Below, piece by piece: positions 55,415-64,000 of a DNA stretch of 64,000 bases. A model generated the notes under the pieces. That model ran no database searches. It was not told the origin of the DNA and saw only the letters and a list, made by a program, of their open reading frames with translations. The stretch comes from Candidatus Stackebrandtia faecavium (lineage in GTDB: Bacteria > Actinomycetota > Actinomycetes > Mycobacteriales > Micromonosporaceae): assembly GCA_019112895.1 (NCBI GenBank), contig DXIM01000008.1:1-64000 (forward strand), read 5' to 3'. The position numbers were made by a program, and so were the translations under genes. How positions within the stretch are numbered: position 1 is the stretch's first letter; every line of letters starts with the position of its first letter.

Positions 55415-55728
55415 AAGAACCGGAAACATTGCGGAGGGGCGCGCAGATGCTGAACTAGCGTGCCTGGATCGGCCGGTCGCTCACACAGATGGCTGAGTTC
55501 GCCCAGGCAGCCGTCTTATGGAGACGCCTTCGTATGGTCGGACCCGCGTCCGGGTTCGGCGATGTTCGAGAGCCGGCAGAACGATGGCTGTGGCTGATGT
55601 GGACGTCTTGAAAATCGATGTGTCCACCGGATGTCATCGATGAATGTCGGGCTCAGCGTGGTGCGGACGGCGGCTGCAGTGCAATCGCGCTACAACCGCT
55701 GCCCGTGCGCCTCACACGCAGGAATGGG
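55415..55728. other. Intergenic region with no supported gene
   Basis: About 310 bp between the importer operon terminator and the end of the hemerythrin-like gene. Frames on both strands lack motifs and consistent codon use. Confidence 0.4.
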
Positions 55729-56283
55729 TCAATTGGAACGTTCACTGATGCGGTCCCGAATACGATCGACCAGGCCGGCGCCCGGGTCGATAATCATGTT
55801 CGCTGGCGGAGTGTCCGGCGCTGACGGGTGGGGCCGAGTGGGCGCCACCTTTTTTGCCCGAAGAACGTGCGCCCCCAGCTCCTGCAGCTGTTCGTCGCTG
55901 CAATGTTCTTGAAGCAGTGGCAGTAGCTCGTCCTCTTCGTCCTCGACATGGTGGCGTATGTCGGCCATGAGCGTGCCCAGTTTTTCGTCGAACGCAGGGT
56001 CGGTGACCTCGAGCCGTTCGAGATCCTTCATGACCCGTTCGGCTTCAGCATGCTCCTGAATCTCGTGTTCGGTGAGTTTATCGCCATTGGGGATGTGCTC
56101 CCGGGCCGCCGGATACATGTACTGCTCCTCGGCGACCGAATGTTTGACCAGTTCGGTGATCACGTGGTCGACTAGGTCACGGCGTCGCTGCGGTTCGTCG
56201 GTGTGCTCCTCCAATTCCTTGAAGACGGTTTCCACCGCGCGATGGTCGTCGATGATGACTTGTACGAGATCGTTGTTCGACAA
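55729..56283 (-). CDS. Hemerythrin/HHE-domain protein
   Basis: 184 residues. A four-helix HHE domain (about 1-130) has likely iron ligands in DDHRAVE (His14), KHSVAEEQYMYP, EHEIQEHAEAERVM and RHHVEDEEDELLPLLQEH. A disordered Pro-rich linker (RPHPSAPDTPP) and a short basic helix end the protein. HHE proteins of actinobacteria bind di-iron and are linked to oxygen, nitric oxide or oxidative stress. The start has GGAGAG upstream. Lone gene. Confidence 0.92.
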   Translation of the reverse strand: MSNNDLVQVIIDDHRAVETVFKELEEHTDEPQRRRDLVDHVITELVKHSVAEEQYMYPAAREHIPNGDKLTEHEIQEHAEAERVMKDLERLEVTDPAFDEKLGTLMADIRHHVEDEEDELLPLLQEHCSDEQLQELGAHVLRAKKVAPTRPHPSAPDTPPANMIIDPGAGLVDRIRDRISERSN

Positions 56284-56542
56284 GAACTCTCCTCCATGCC
56301 CCGTTATCCGTGCGTTCCCACGAAGAGCGGCGTACCCGAGGTACGAAACCCGTTTGTTCCGTCAAAGGTGCATCCGCATCGGTCGCCCGATCTGGGCGTC
56401 ACACCGCAGTATCCGCCCCGATACCGAGTCATGTCGTCGAAGCCGGTAGATGAGTCGAAATTGGCAGGTGGGGTTTGAAGAGCCGTCGCGATGGGCACTG
56501 AGTTCGGTAACGGTTATTTCTACGGGACTTCGAGGGGGAGAA

Positions 56543-56683
56543 ATGTGGCCGCAAGTTAAAGATGTCATGACTACCGATCCGGTGTGCCTCAGCATGGACG
56601 CGCTCTCCCTGGGAGACCTCGCGGTCGACCGGGACCCGGAGTCCGCGCTAGCGGACATCAGTCAAGGCGAACCAAATCTTTAA
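56543..56683 (+). pseudogene. Internally deleted CBS-domain protein (46 codons)
   Basis: The reading frame has an ATG with GAGGGGGAG upstream and begins QVKDVMTTDPVCLSMDA, the classic start of a two-CBS protein of actinobacteria. After residue 20 it jumps directly to SLGDLAVDRDPESALADIS, which is the classic end of the same protein family. The roughly 100 residues between are missing, in frame. A 46-residue product could still be made but cannot fold as a CBS pair. Confidence 0.75.
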
Positions 56684-56811
56684 AATCGGTAAGGGAACAC
56701 GCCATGGGCGTAGGCGGCGCAGGAACGCAACGCGGACACGGTTGACGACGATGTGAAGCGGTCCATGTCGTCGTCCCCGACCGGTACGACAGCAAGGGGC
56801 CGGTGCAGAAA

Positions 56812-58050
56812 ATGTCGAAAGTCCATTCCGCCGCGGCCGGGCCGCACATGGACGGTGCCGAGGCCGATCAGCGGTGGCCACAATGGTTCGGTCGTGTGCG
56901 TTCTTGGTGTCAACGCGTCGTCCAACAAAGCGGGCACGAACGCGACAAGGTGATCCTCGTCGTCAAATCGGCAGTTGCCGCCACCGCTGCCTGGGCTGTC
57001 TCGTATTACGCGATAGACCCGGCGATGCCGGCCTTTGCTCCTTTCGCGGCCGTGTTGTTGGTGCAGTTGACGCTGTACCAAACCATGAAGCAGTCACTGC
57101 TCTTCGTGTCAGCTGTAGTCGGTGGCGTACTGCTCCAAGGCGTGACTGTTTTTGGTTTCGGCACGAATGTGGCCACGTTCCTGCTGGTGACGCTTTTGGC
57201 TTTGGTGCTGTCGCGATGGCGGGCCCTGGGTGTGCAGGGAATCCAGGTCGTCACCGCAGCGATCTTCGCGTTTTCATTGTCGGTGGCGGCGACATCGCAA
57301 TTGCAGCGTTTGACCGAGCTCCTTGAGATCGTCGTCGTGGTGACGGTCGGATCTGTCATCGGCGTCGTGGTCAATGTGATCATCTTTCCGCCGCTACGGT
57401 ATCGGCGCGCCGTGGACGCGGTCCGGTCGTTGAGTGGGCAGATCGAAGATTTTGTCAACAGCATCGCGAGCGATGTCGGCAGCAACCGTGTCGGTGATTG
57501 GCCCACCGAGCAATGGGGACGCGACATCGTCGAGCTTCAAGGAGTCGGGTCGCAGGCGCGAAGCTCGGTCCAGTTCGCGCGAGAGACCACCTACTACAAT
57601 CCACGTCGTTGGTGGGCCGGTAAGCCCCAACTGGATTTTCGGCGCTACGAGCAGCTAGTGGAGCACCTGGACCGCTGCGCGTTGTTGGTGATGTCGATCG
57701 CCCGAACCCTGCAGTATCGGCAATGGAACAAGGAGAGTCAGCAGGACGCTTTGACGGGCTTCCTCGCCGAGTACGCAGATTTTTTGACCGCGTTCACCCG
57801 GTACCTGCGGGTGTTGCGGCATTTGGATGCCGAAGAAACCTCGGTGAGTGCGGCCCGGCTCAGCGACACATCCGATGCCATGTCCGAGCATTTGAAGCAA
57901 GTGGGCGGTTGCGAGCCCGATGGGCATGAGGACCGCAAATCCGCCGACCGGACGCACGCCGTGCTTCTCATGGAGGCCGAACGTTTGGTTGATAGCACGC
58001 GGTACTGCGCGGACCTGTTGGCTGGTGCCGAGCCCGGAAGTGTCGAATAA
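56812..58050 (+). CDS. FUSC/aromatic-acid-exporter-type membrane protein
   Basis: About 412 residues from the ATG at 56812 (ATG at 56848 and GTG at 56803 are alternatives). Six membrane segments in the first 200 residues (VKSAVAATAAWAVSYYAI, FAPFAAVLLVQLTLYQTMKQSLLFVSAVVGGVLLQG, FLLVTLLALVLS, VVTAAIFAFSLSVAA, IVVVVTVGSVIGVVVNVIIFPP) match the ArAE/FUSC half-repeat, followed by a helical cytoplasmic domain of about 200 residues. Substrate unknown; family members export aromatic acids. It ends at a strong terminator. Confidence 0.85.
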   Translation: MSKVHSAAAGPHMDGAEADQRWPQWFGRVRSWCQRVVQQSGHERDKVILVVKSAVAATAAWAVSYYAIDPAMPAFAPFAAVLLVQLTLYQTMKQSLLFVSAVVGGVLLQGVTVFGFGTNVATFLLVTLLALVLSRWRALGVQGIQVVTAAIFAFSLSVAATSQLQRLTELLEIVVVVTVGSVIGVVVNVIIFPPLRYRRAVDAVRSLSGQIEDFVNSIASDVGSNRVGDWPTEQWGRDIVELQGVGSQARSSVQFARETTYYNPRRWWAGKPQLDFRRYEQLVEHLDRCALLVMSIARTLQYRQWNKESQQDALTGFLAEYADFLTAFTRYLRVLRHLDAEETSVSAARLSDTSDAMSEHLKQVGGCEPDGHEDRKSADRTHAVLLMEAERLVDSTRYCADLLAGAEPGSVE

Positions 58051-58060
58051 GGGTGCGAAA

Positions 58061-58102
58061 CGCTGCATGGCCGTCATGCGTACTGTCCAGGGCCATGCAG
58101 CG
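58061..58102. terminator. Strong 12-bp stem-loop between convergent genes
   Basis: CGCTGCATGGCC at 58061-58072 pairs exactly with 58091-58102 (18-base loop), 10 bp after the membrane protein stop and 14 bp before the end of the convergent methyltransferase gene. Confidence 0.8.
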
Positions 58103-58115
58103 CTGTGTCGTGCTT

Positions 58116-58934
58116 CTAAGACAACACTCCGAGACCACACGTGAACTGCGTATTGAGCTCAGGACGGTTCGCGGCCAGTTCCGCGTCGGGGTACCAGTCG
58201 CGATAGTCGACGATTCCAGGCTCGACGATGTCGAAACCGGCGAAGAATTCCGTGATCTCCGCGTCTGAACGGAACCACGTCTTGGGGTAACCCTTGGTTT
58301 CGTGTTGCTGCGCGAAGGCCTCCTTCACCGCCTGCGATGTGCGCTCACAGGTGTGCGAGATCGCGAGGTAACTTCCTGGCGCCAGCCGTGCGCGCAGCCG
58401 CGACAGCACATCGGCCAAGGTGTCGGCCGGGGTGTTTTGCAATACGCTGCAAAACAGGATCCCGATCGGTTCCGACGTGTCGAGAGTGGAAATGAAATCC
58501 GGATGCGCGAAGATCGTTTCCGGTTCGAGGAAAGTGTGTTGGACGAGCGCGAGTCCACTGCTGACTGCCCGCAAGGCGCGGTTGTGGGCCGCCACGACGG
58601 GATCATTATCGACGTACACGACGCGCGCATCCGGTTGGAAGCGTCGGGCGGTGTCGTGAATGCTGGGCGGTGAGGTGGGGATCCCACTGCCGAGGTCCAA
58701 GAACTGCCGGACGCCCTGTTTGGCCATGTATTCCGTTGCGCGGCGACCGAAGTCCTTATTAAGCTGCGCCGTCACGAAGACTTCCGGATCACGCTCTTTG
58801 ATTGCGCGCGCGAACTGACGGTCGACCTCGAAATTATCCTTGCCTCCGAGGGCGAAATCGTAAGCCCGCGCGACGCTGGGCTGAGTCGTATCCATTGCGC
58901 GACTAGGGGAGTCATGTACTGGTTTGTCGTTCAC
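58116..58934 (-). CDS. SAM-dependent methyltransferase (DUF574 family)
   Basis: 272 residues from a GTG (an ATG at 58895 is also possible). The family start PSVARAYDFALGGKDNFEVDR is followed by the SAM-binding loop FLDLGSGIPTSPPSIHDTARRFQPDARVVYVDNDPVV and by SYLAISHTCE. This is PF04672, a group nearly confined to actinobacteria, sometimes near antibiotic or regulatory genes; the methyl acceptor is unknown. Divergent from the P450 gene. Confidence 0.93.
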   Translation of the reverse strand: MNDKPVHDSPSRAMDTTQPSVARAYDFALGGKDNFEVDRQFARAIKERDPEVFVTAQLNKDFGRRATEYMAKQGVRQFLDLGSGIPTSPPSIHDTARRFQPDARVVYVDNDPVVAAHNRALRAVSSGLALVQHTFLEPETIFAHPDFISTLDTSEPIGILFCSVLQNTPADTLADVLSRLRARLAPGSYLAISHTCERTSQAVKEAFAQQHETKGYPKTWFRSDAEITEFFAGFDIVEPGIVDYRDWYPDAELAANRPELNTQFTCGLGVLS

Positions 58935-59123
58935 CCACTCATCATAAGATCATTACTCGCATTCATGCACACCCCTGCATGGCCCTCTCCCGTTGGTGGT
59001 CATGTGCCGAACATGCACATCGGCCCACGGGGCGGGCGTCGGCGTCGCATGCTGGTACGGCAATGGTTCGACGCCGAACGAGCGCTTTCGGGCACACGAA
59101 TGGCGCGACACAGCGGGGGTTGT

Positions 59124-60536
59124 ATGAACGTTACGCGCGAAGAAGAAACCCTGACCACGGCCGTTGCCACTGCCTGGGAAAGCGCCCAGATTCTGGCCGT
59201 GGTGGTGGCCCCCACCGTCGCGATGGGAACCGTCAAGCGTCGACCCTGGGCGATGCGTGTGGGACAGGCGCTGCACATCGACCGAATTGCGATCCGATGG
59301 CTGCAACGCATACGTCGGTATCGTCGGTGTGACGCCCTTCTCGTGCGGCTTCCGGGACGCACCTTGGTGGTGGTGCTCCACCATCGCGCGGTTAGCTCCA
59401 TCCTCGACGAAACATCGATATTCACTCCTGATACCCATGAGAAACACGCTGCGCTGGTCAAGTTTCAACCCCATGGGGCGCTGATCACCCGCGGCCCGAT
59501 CAGGTCGCGTTTGCGCGACTTCAACGAGGCCGCGCTGCAGATCGATGAACCCATCCATGAGCTTGCCGGACCCGTCAGCCGGCTCGTCTATGACGAGACT
59601 CAAGCATTGATGTCGCGGACCTTGCGAACGAAACGATGCGATTGGACGACATTCGAAGAGGGATGGTGGAAAACGGTCCGATCTGTCGTCTTCGGGCCTC
59701 ATGCGAAACGCGACACCGATGCCATGGACACACTGGATCGGCTGCGCCGCAGTGCGAACTGGTCGTACCTGACTCCCCGGAAATGGGGCCGGCGCGACGA
59801 GCTCGGCCGCCGCCTGCAGGATCACATGGCGGCGGCCGAGAAAGGCAGTTTGGCAGCGTACGCCCAGGAGGGCGACCCGGGTAATCCGGATGCGTGGCAT
59901 CAGGTGGCGCACTGGCTGTTCGCCTTCGATGCCGCGGGCATGGCCACATATCGCACGTTGGCGTTGTTGGCGAGCCATCCGCGACAGCGCGAGCTGGCCG
60001 TGTCGCAGGCGAGCGCGCGTCCGCTGTGGGAGCCACAGACCTTGCCCTATCTGCGCGCGAGTGTGGAGGAGTCTTTGCGCCTGTGGCCGACGACCCCGTT
60101 CCTGCTGCGTGACACGACGCAGGCACTGGAATGGGGTAGCGCACGGGTGCCCGCCGGCACGGCGTTCGTTATCTATACGCCACTGTTTCACCGCGATCGG
60201 GAGCGTCTCGGTTATGCGGATGCGTTCGTACCCGACGCATGGCTCGACGGTCGCGCCCGCAGCGAGCCGGGAATCGTGCCGTTCTCGTCCGGGCCGGAGC
60301 GTTGCCCGGGACGGAATGTGGTGCTCCTAGTGTCCGCCGAGGTCCTGGCCACGATGCTATGTCGGGCCGAATTCGTTCCGTTGCGTACCCCGAACCTCGG
60401 TCCCGACGCGCCGCTACCGGCGACGCTGGACCCGTTCGGCATCCGGTTCGCGGTAGCGGCGCTGGTCGATAACGATCAGGCCGCGGCGACAGGTGGGGGC
60501 AAGAGCTTATTCGGACCAGGACAGCGACTGCATTAG
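59124..60536 (+). CDS. Cytochrome P450
   Basis: 470 residues from the ATG at 59124; the frame is open further upstream. The heme-binding loop is FSSGPERCPGRNVV with the proximal Cys at about 394. The I-helix reads FAFDAAGMATYRTL (AGxxT), and the ExxR motif is ESLRLWP. It has no N-terminal membrane anchor of the eukaryotic kind; about 70 residues precede the usual bacterial P450 start. No ferredoxin or ferredoxin reductase is next to it. The 3' end overlaps the convergent gene by 30 bp. Confidence 0.92.
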   Translation: MNVTREEETLTTAVATAWESAQILAVVVAPTVAMGTVKRRPWAMRVGQALHIDRIAIRWLQRIRRYRRCDALLVRLPGRTLVVVLHHRAVSSILDETSIFTPDTHEKHAALVKFQPHGALITRGPIRSRLRDFNEAALQIDEPIHELAGPVSRLVYDETQALMSRTLRTKRCDWTTFEEGWWKTVRSVVFGPHAKRDTDAMDTLDRLRRSANWSYLTPRKWGRRDELGRRLQDHMAAAEKGSLAAYAQEGDPGNPDAWHQVAHWLFAFDAAGMATYRTLALLASHPRQRELAVSQASARPLWEPQTLPYLRASVEESLRLWPTTPFLLRDTTQALEWGSARVPAGTAFVIYTPLFHRDRERLGYADAFVPDAWLDGRARSEPGIVPFSSGPERCPGRNVVLLVSAEVLATMLCRAEFVPLRTPNLGPDAPLPATLDPFGIRFAVAALVDNDQAAATGGGKSLFGPGQRLH

Positions 60537-61187
60537 TTCGGAGCAGGCGGTCAGTACGGCGTCCTTGTCTTTCTTGTACTGGCAGCCGACTTGGATGAGG
60601 TGGTAGCCGTCGAAGAAGTGGTAGGCGTCGTAAGTGATCTTGGAGTTATCCCGCGGGCTGGTGACTCGAAGCGAATCGACGTACGCGGTGTTTGTCTCGC
60701 CGTCTGGCCCGACGACGGGTTCGGCGTTGACTCCTGTGTCCGTGGATTCGTCCTCGACTTGTTCGGCATACTTTTGGACCTGCTCGATGTAGTCCGCTTC
60801 ATCCCAGGATGAGGTGTCTTCGTCCATGATGTAAGGAGCAACCCAGACCGACTCCCCGTCTTCGGCGTCGTGCATCATCATTTCCCACTTGTCTTCCCCA
60901 TTGGAATACAGTGGACTGAACAGGACGCCGTCCGCGGCGCGGAACCCGCCGGGCACCTCGTAGTCCAACGAGACGAGCGCGCTCGGCTTGGGCTTCGCTT
61001 TGTTGTCGTCGCCCTTCGTCGAGTCGCCGCCCGAGCCGGAGACGAGCCAGGTGGCCAGGATCGCGTTGGCGATCGCGAACACGACGGCAACGCAAATCGC
61101 CGTGATGAGGATCGGTTTGCGCTTCGAAGACGACTGCGATGCCGAGGTGTTGCCATAGGGGTCTTGAGTCGCACCCGGGTAAGTCAT
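60507..61187 (-). CDS. Single-pass membrane protein with extracellular domain, unknown function
   Basis: About 226 residues from the ATG at 61187. A short cytoplasmic Ser/Gln-rich start (YPGATQDPYGNTSASQSSSKRK) leads to one membrane segment (ILITAICVAVVFAIANAILATWLV) and an extracytoplasmic domain with DYEVPGGFRAADGVLFSPLY, VWVAPYIMDEDTSS, SLRVTSPRDNSKITYDAYHFFDGYHLIQVGCQYKKDKDA. This resembles LpqN/DcrB-type domains in strand order but no family is firmly assigned. Convergent with the P450 gene with 30-bp overlap. Confidence 0.75.
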   Translation of the reverse strand: MTYPGATQDPYGNTSASQSSSKRKPILITAICVAVVFAIANAILATWLVSGSGGDSTKGDDNKAKPKPSALVSLDYEVPGGFRAADGVLFSPLYSNGEDKWEMMMHDAEDGESVWVAPYIMDEDTSSWDEADYIEQVQKYAEQVEDESTDTGVNAEPVVGPDGETNTAYVDSLRVTSPRDNSKITYDAYHFFDGYHLIQVGCQYKKDKDAVLTACSELMQSLSWSE

Positions 61188-61313
61188 GCACGCCATTGTC
61201 TAGTACCGGTGCTACCAGCATGCAACAGCACCCCTGGTGTGCATTTGGCGAAGAGCAGGGACATTGCCCGCGAATGACGGAATGCCCGACCAAATACGTA
61301 CAGGTTGGGGAAA

Positions 61314-62387
61314 ATGTCGCATATGCATCTGCCGATCATGCCGCCGGTTAAACCGATGCTGGCCAAAGCAACACAAGACATCCCGCACGGAGGTTTTTCG
61401 TACGAACCGAAATGGGACGGGTTCCGCGCGCTCGTGTTCTACGACGGCCACGACATCGAGATCGGTAGCCGCCGTGAACGCCCGTTGACGCGTTACTTTC
61501 CGGAACTGGTAGACGCGGTCGCAAAGAACTTTACACACCCATGCGTGATCGACGGCGAAATCATCGTCGTCAACGAGTCCGGAACGCGCCTCGACTTTGA
61601 GAGTCTGCAACAGCGCATCCACCCGGCACAAAGCAGGATCGACACCCTGTCGGACAGCACTCCGGCGCGGTTTGTGGCGTTCGACCTGCTCGCGCTCGAC
61701 GACGTCAACCTTATGAAGGAGCCGTTGCAGCGTCGCCGCGCAACACTGCGCACCATCCTCGCTGATGCCCGCAGCCCCATACACATGAGCCAGGCGACCG
61801 ATGACCATAAGACCGCGCAACGCTGGTTCGCACAGTTCGAAGGTGCCGGACTCGATGGGGTCGTTGCGAAACCACTCAACGGCACCTACCAGCCCAATAA
61901 GCGGGGCTGGTACAAGGTCAAACACGAACGGACCGCCGAATGCGTGATCGGCGGCTATCGCACCCATAAGACCGGCGACGACAGGGTCGGGTCTCTGCTG
62001 CTGGGGCTGTACGACGACGCCGGGGATCTGTTCAGTGTCGGAGTCTGTAGCGCTTTTCGCGACGCCGAGCGCAAGAAACTGTTCACTCAGCTGCAGCCGC
62101 TTGTGACCCACGACCCGGACCATCCTTGGACGAGGCAACGGCACGACGACGGGTACCGGACGCCGCTACATGCGCAGGAGAGCCGCTGGTCGGCGGGTAA
62201 GGACCTGAGCTTTACCCCGCTGGAGCCGCGCCTGGTGGCCGAGGTGAAATACGACCATCTGGAAGGCGAACGGTTCCGGCATTCGCCCCGTTTTCTGCGC
62301 TGGAGGCCCGACCGCGACCCTCGCTCCTGCACCTATACCCAACTGCAGGAAGTCGTGTCGTACGACATCGGCGACGTTTTGGCCTAA
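61314..62387 (+). CDS. ligC: ATP-dependent DNA ligase (LigC type)
   Basis: About 357 residues (ATG at 61314; 61323 also possible). The adenylation motif I is FSYEPKWDGFRAL (Lys about 33). Motif III is ARFVAFDLLALD, motif IV EGAGLDGVVAKPLNGTY and motif V WYKVKHERTAECVIGGY. The OB-fold with SFTPLEPRLVAEVKYDHLEGERFRHSPRFLRWRPDRDP is complete. The size and lack of other domains match LigC-type ligases of mycobacteria, which act in repair rather than replication. It is a lone gene. Confidence 0.93.
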   Translation: MSHMHLPIMPPVKPMLAKATQDIPHGGFSYEPKWDGFRALVFYDGHDIEIGSRRERPLTRYFPELVDAVAKNFTHPCVIDGEIIVVNESGTRLDFESLQQRIHPAQSRIDTLSDSTPARFVAFDLLALDDVNLMKEPLQRRRATLRTILADARSPIHMSQATDDHKTAQRWFAQFEGAGLDGVVAKPLNGTYQPNKRGWYKVKHERTAECVIGGYRTHKTGDDRVGSLLLGLYDDAGDLFSVGVCSAFRDAERKKLFTQLQPLVTHDPDHPWTRQRHDDGYRTPLHAQESRWSAGKDLSFTPLEPRLVAEVKYDHLEGERFRHSPRFLRWRPDRDPRSCTYTQLQEVVSYDIGDVLA

Positions 62388-62400
62388 CTGTCGCGGCTGC

Positions 62401-64000
62401 CTAGGCTGGCCCCAGCGGCGTGTAGCCGCCCCGGTTATAGGCCAGGCGCGCTATCGAACGCAGCTGGTCGTCATCGTTGTCGTCGACCCGGTTGTACTGG
62501 TGCGATACGCGTGTGGCGGCGCGGTCGCAAAACGAGGTGGCGATGTAGCGTTCCCGGCCGGACATCTCGACACCTTGATCCTCGAACAGCGCGGTCGTGC
62601 GCGAAATGGTCGCTATCTGGGCGTAGATATCAGTGGCGGCGTGCGCCAGCCGTTTTTGTTGCCGTTGGCGTTCCTCTACTTCGCGACCATGGATACGCAA
62701 CAGCTTCTCAGTGGTGGCGCGAAGCCGCGCGACCTGATCGGAGACAGAATCGGCTTGTCGGCGCAACTTCGGATGGGCCTGATCGACCTTATCGGGGCTG
62801 ACGGTGCGGGAAATGCGCTCGACCACGTATTCGGCGACGGTGCCGATGGAGGCGACCGGGTCGCTCAGACTCAACCCGCGCAGGTCGTCGAGCGAATCGG
62901 CGACAGTCTTGAGCCCGGACAGCGCCGTGAACGCGCGAAGCACATCATTGGCGCCCTCGAAAACGGGGAAGATCCGCGCATCACGCAGCGTTTTCGCGAT
63001 AGGGGAGTCGGCCATATACGCTGCGCCGCCGTACAGCTGGAACACGCGGTTGGTGGCGTACCAGATGTATTCGCTGGCGGCGACTTTCGTCATTGCCGAT
63101 TCGATAGCGAAATCCTTCACGCCCGAATCCACCAGTCCTGTCGTCAGGTAGCTCATTGATTCGAGCCCGTACAGGTAGCTGACCATCCAGCCGATCTTGT
63201 CCTCGACGAGTTCGAACTCGGCCAACGGTCGGCCAAACTGTTCGCGTTCCTGAGTGTGCGCGATCGCTTTTTGAATGAGATTTTTCGCGCTGCCGACGGC
63301 GCCCGTCCCCAATGACATGCGGCCGTTGTTGAGCGTGTGCATCGCGATGCGGAAGCCCTCTCCCGGTTTCCCGATCACGTTATCGGCCGGCACTTTGACG
63401 TTGCGGAAACGCAGGCGCCGCAGGCTATTGCCTCGAAGCCCGAGCGTGTCGTAACGATGTGAGGAATCGAGACCGGGAAAGTCCTTTTCGACGATCAATG
63501 CGACATGGCCGTCGTCGCTGTTGGCGAACACGCACAACACGTCCTTATCGCCGTTACCGATCCAGCGTTTCTCGCCGTTGAGGATGTAGGAGCCATCGGA
63601 TTGACGGTCCGCCCACGTGCTGATGCTGTGCGCATCGGATCCGGCGTTCGGCTCGGTGAGCGCGAAACCGGCGAGTTTACGTCCGCTAGCCAGGTCAGGA
63701 AGGAACCGTTCCTTCTGATCGTCGCTGCCGAACAGATGTATCGGCTTCATGCCGATCGACTGGTGCACACCCATCACGACCGACAGCGTGGCGTCGTGTG
63801 CGCCGAATTCCTCCATCACGCGGCAATACCCGGTCTGGGACAACCCCTGCCCTCCGTATTCGCTCGACACGTACAGACCGAGGAGCCCGCGCTCGCCGAG
63901 ACCGGTGATGATGTCGTCACCGATCCAGCGTTCGGCTTCAACCTGTTGCGGCTTATACGCGTCGGTGAGGAACTCGTTGGCGGAGGAGATGAGTTCTTTG
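62401..64000 (-). CDS. Acyl-CoA dehydrogenase with C-terminal extension, 5' end cut by window
   Basis: At least 532 residues; the frame is open to the window edge (ELISSANEFLTDAYKPQQVEAE at the start), so the N-terminus is missing. Acyl-CoA dehydrogenase features: MSSEYGGQGLSQTGY, GFALTEPNAGSDAHSISTWA, YILNGEKRWIGNG, GLRGNSLRRLRFRNVKVP, then the helical FAD-binding domain YGGAAYMADSPIAKTLRDARIFPVFEGANDVLRAFTAL, in which the Glu of FEGAND is the likely catalytic base. An extra C-terminal helical domain of about 150 residues (VDQAHPKLRRQADSVSDQVARLRATTEKLL onward) resembles the VLCAD/ACAD9-like tail, suggesting long-chain substrates. Confidence 0.93.
   Translation of the reverse strand, partial: KELISSANEFLTDAYKPQQVEAERWIGDDIITGLGERGLLGLYVSSEYGGQGLSQTGYCRVMEEFGAHDATLSVVMGVHQSIGMKPIHLFGSDDQKERFLPDLASGRKLAGFALTEPNAGSDAHSISTWADRQSDGSYILNGEKRWIGNGDKDVLCVFANSDDGHVALIVEKDFPGLDSSHRYDTLGLRGNSLRRLRFRNVKVPADNVIGKPGEGFRIAMHTLNNGRMSLGTGAVGSAKNLIQKAIAHTQEREQFGRPLAEFELVEDKIGWMVSYLYGLESMSYLTTGLVDSGVKDFAIESAMTKVAASEYIWYATNRVFQLYGGAAYMADSPIAKTLRDARIFPVFEGANDVLRAFTALSGLKTVADSLDDLRGLSLSDPVASIGTVAEYVVERISRTVSPDKVDQAHPKLRRQADSVSDQVARLRATTEKLLRIHGREVEERQRQQKRLAHAATDIYAQIATISRTTALFEDQGVEMSGRERYIATSFCDRAATRVSHQYNRVDDNDDDQLRSIARLAYNRGGYTPLGPA

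Overview
This is a high-GC actinobacterial chromosome segment. The evidence is a complete type VII (ESX) secretion locus with EccB, EccC, EccD, EccE, a mycosin and WXG100 pairs, plus Tat-type signal peptides, many GTG starts, a DUF574 methyltransferase, an ESX-associated YbaB-like protein, a LigC-like ligase and an MgtE. The gene set and the arrangement of the ESX locus recall non-mycobacterial Actinomycetia such as Glycomycetales or Micromonosporales. That placement is an inference. No rRNA or tRNA was found to anchor it.

Layout. 1-5.2 kb: a truncated Tat-exported esterase (minus strand), a YdcF/SanA-type protein, and a molybdate operon (HTH-TOBE regulator, modA, modB, modC). 5.6-9.3 kb: a secreted phospholipase-D-like protein and a cardiolipin synthase whose stop codon appears lost to a one-base shift. 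9.2-12.4 kb: an NAD(P)-binding protein and a drug/metabolite exporter divergent from a MarR regulator, with a perfect 25-bp palindromic operator, then a nucleotidyltransferase. 12.6-20 kb: a DUF6289 peptide, proS, a GNAT, a DUF1269 protein, an ArsR-SRPBCC pair, a GAF-LuxR regulator and a secreted peptidoglycan-binding C39-like peptidase. 20-24.6 kb: an ESX-associated pair, one member apparently frameshifted twice, then mgtE and a secreted EEP-fold protein with altered catalytic residues.

25-40.7 kb is the ESX locus: eccE, an EspC-like protein, a Gly/Tyr-rich FAQL protein (+); eccD (-); eccC and an EsxB/EsxA-like pair (+); mycP (-); a disordered protein, a glycine-zipper FAQL protein, an LpqN/DcrB-like protein and an EspG-like protein (+); a second EspC-like protein and eccB (-). 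EccB/C/D/E would form the membrane channel, MycP the processing protease, the Esx pair the core substrate, and the two FAQL proteins likely substrates or effectors.

45.3-55.3 kb is the most unusual part: an oligopeptide ABC importer operon with one ordinary lipoprotein binding protein, a permease, a fused permease-ATPase and a second ATPase, plus three closely related family-5 solute-binding proteins that have no signal peptide. In-frame stops lie just upstream of two of them. Divergent from the operon is a MocR-type regulator in which the PLP-binding lysine is missing, and an 18-bp perfect palindrome overlaps its start. I infer an importer coupled to cytoplasmic binding proteins, possibly for sensing, buffering or handing on the imported ligand.

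55.7-64 kb: a hemerythrin-like protein, an internally deleted CBS-domain remnant, an FUSC-type membrane protein, a DUF574 methyltransferase, a cytochrome P450, a membrane-anchored protein, an ATP-dependent DNA ligase and a truncated acyl-CoA dehydrogenase.
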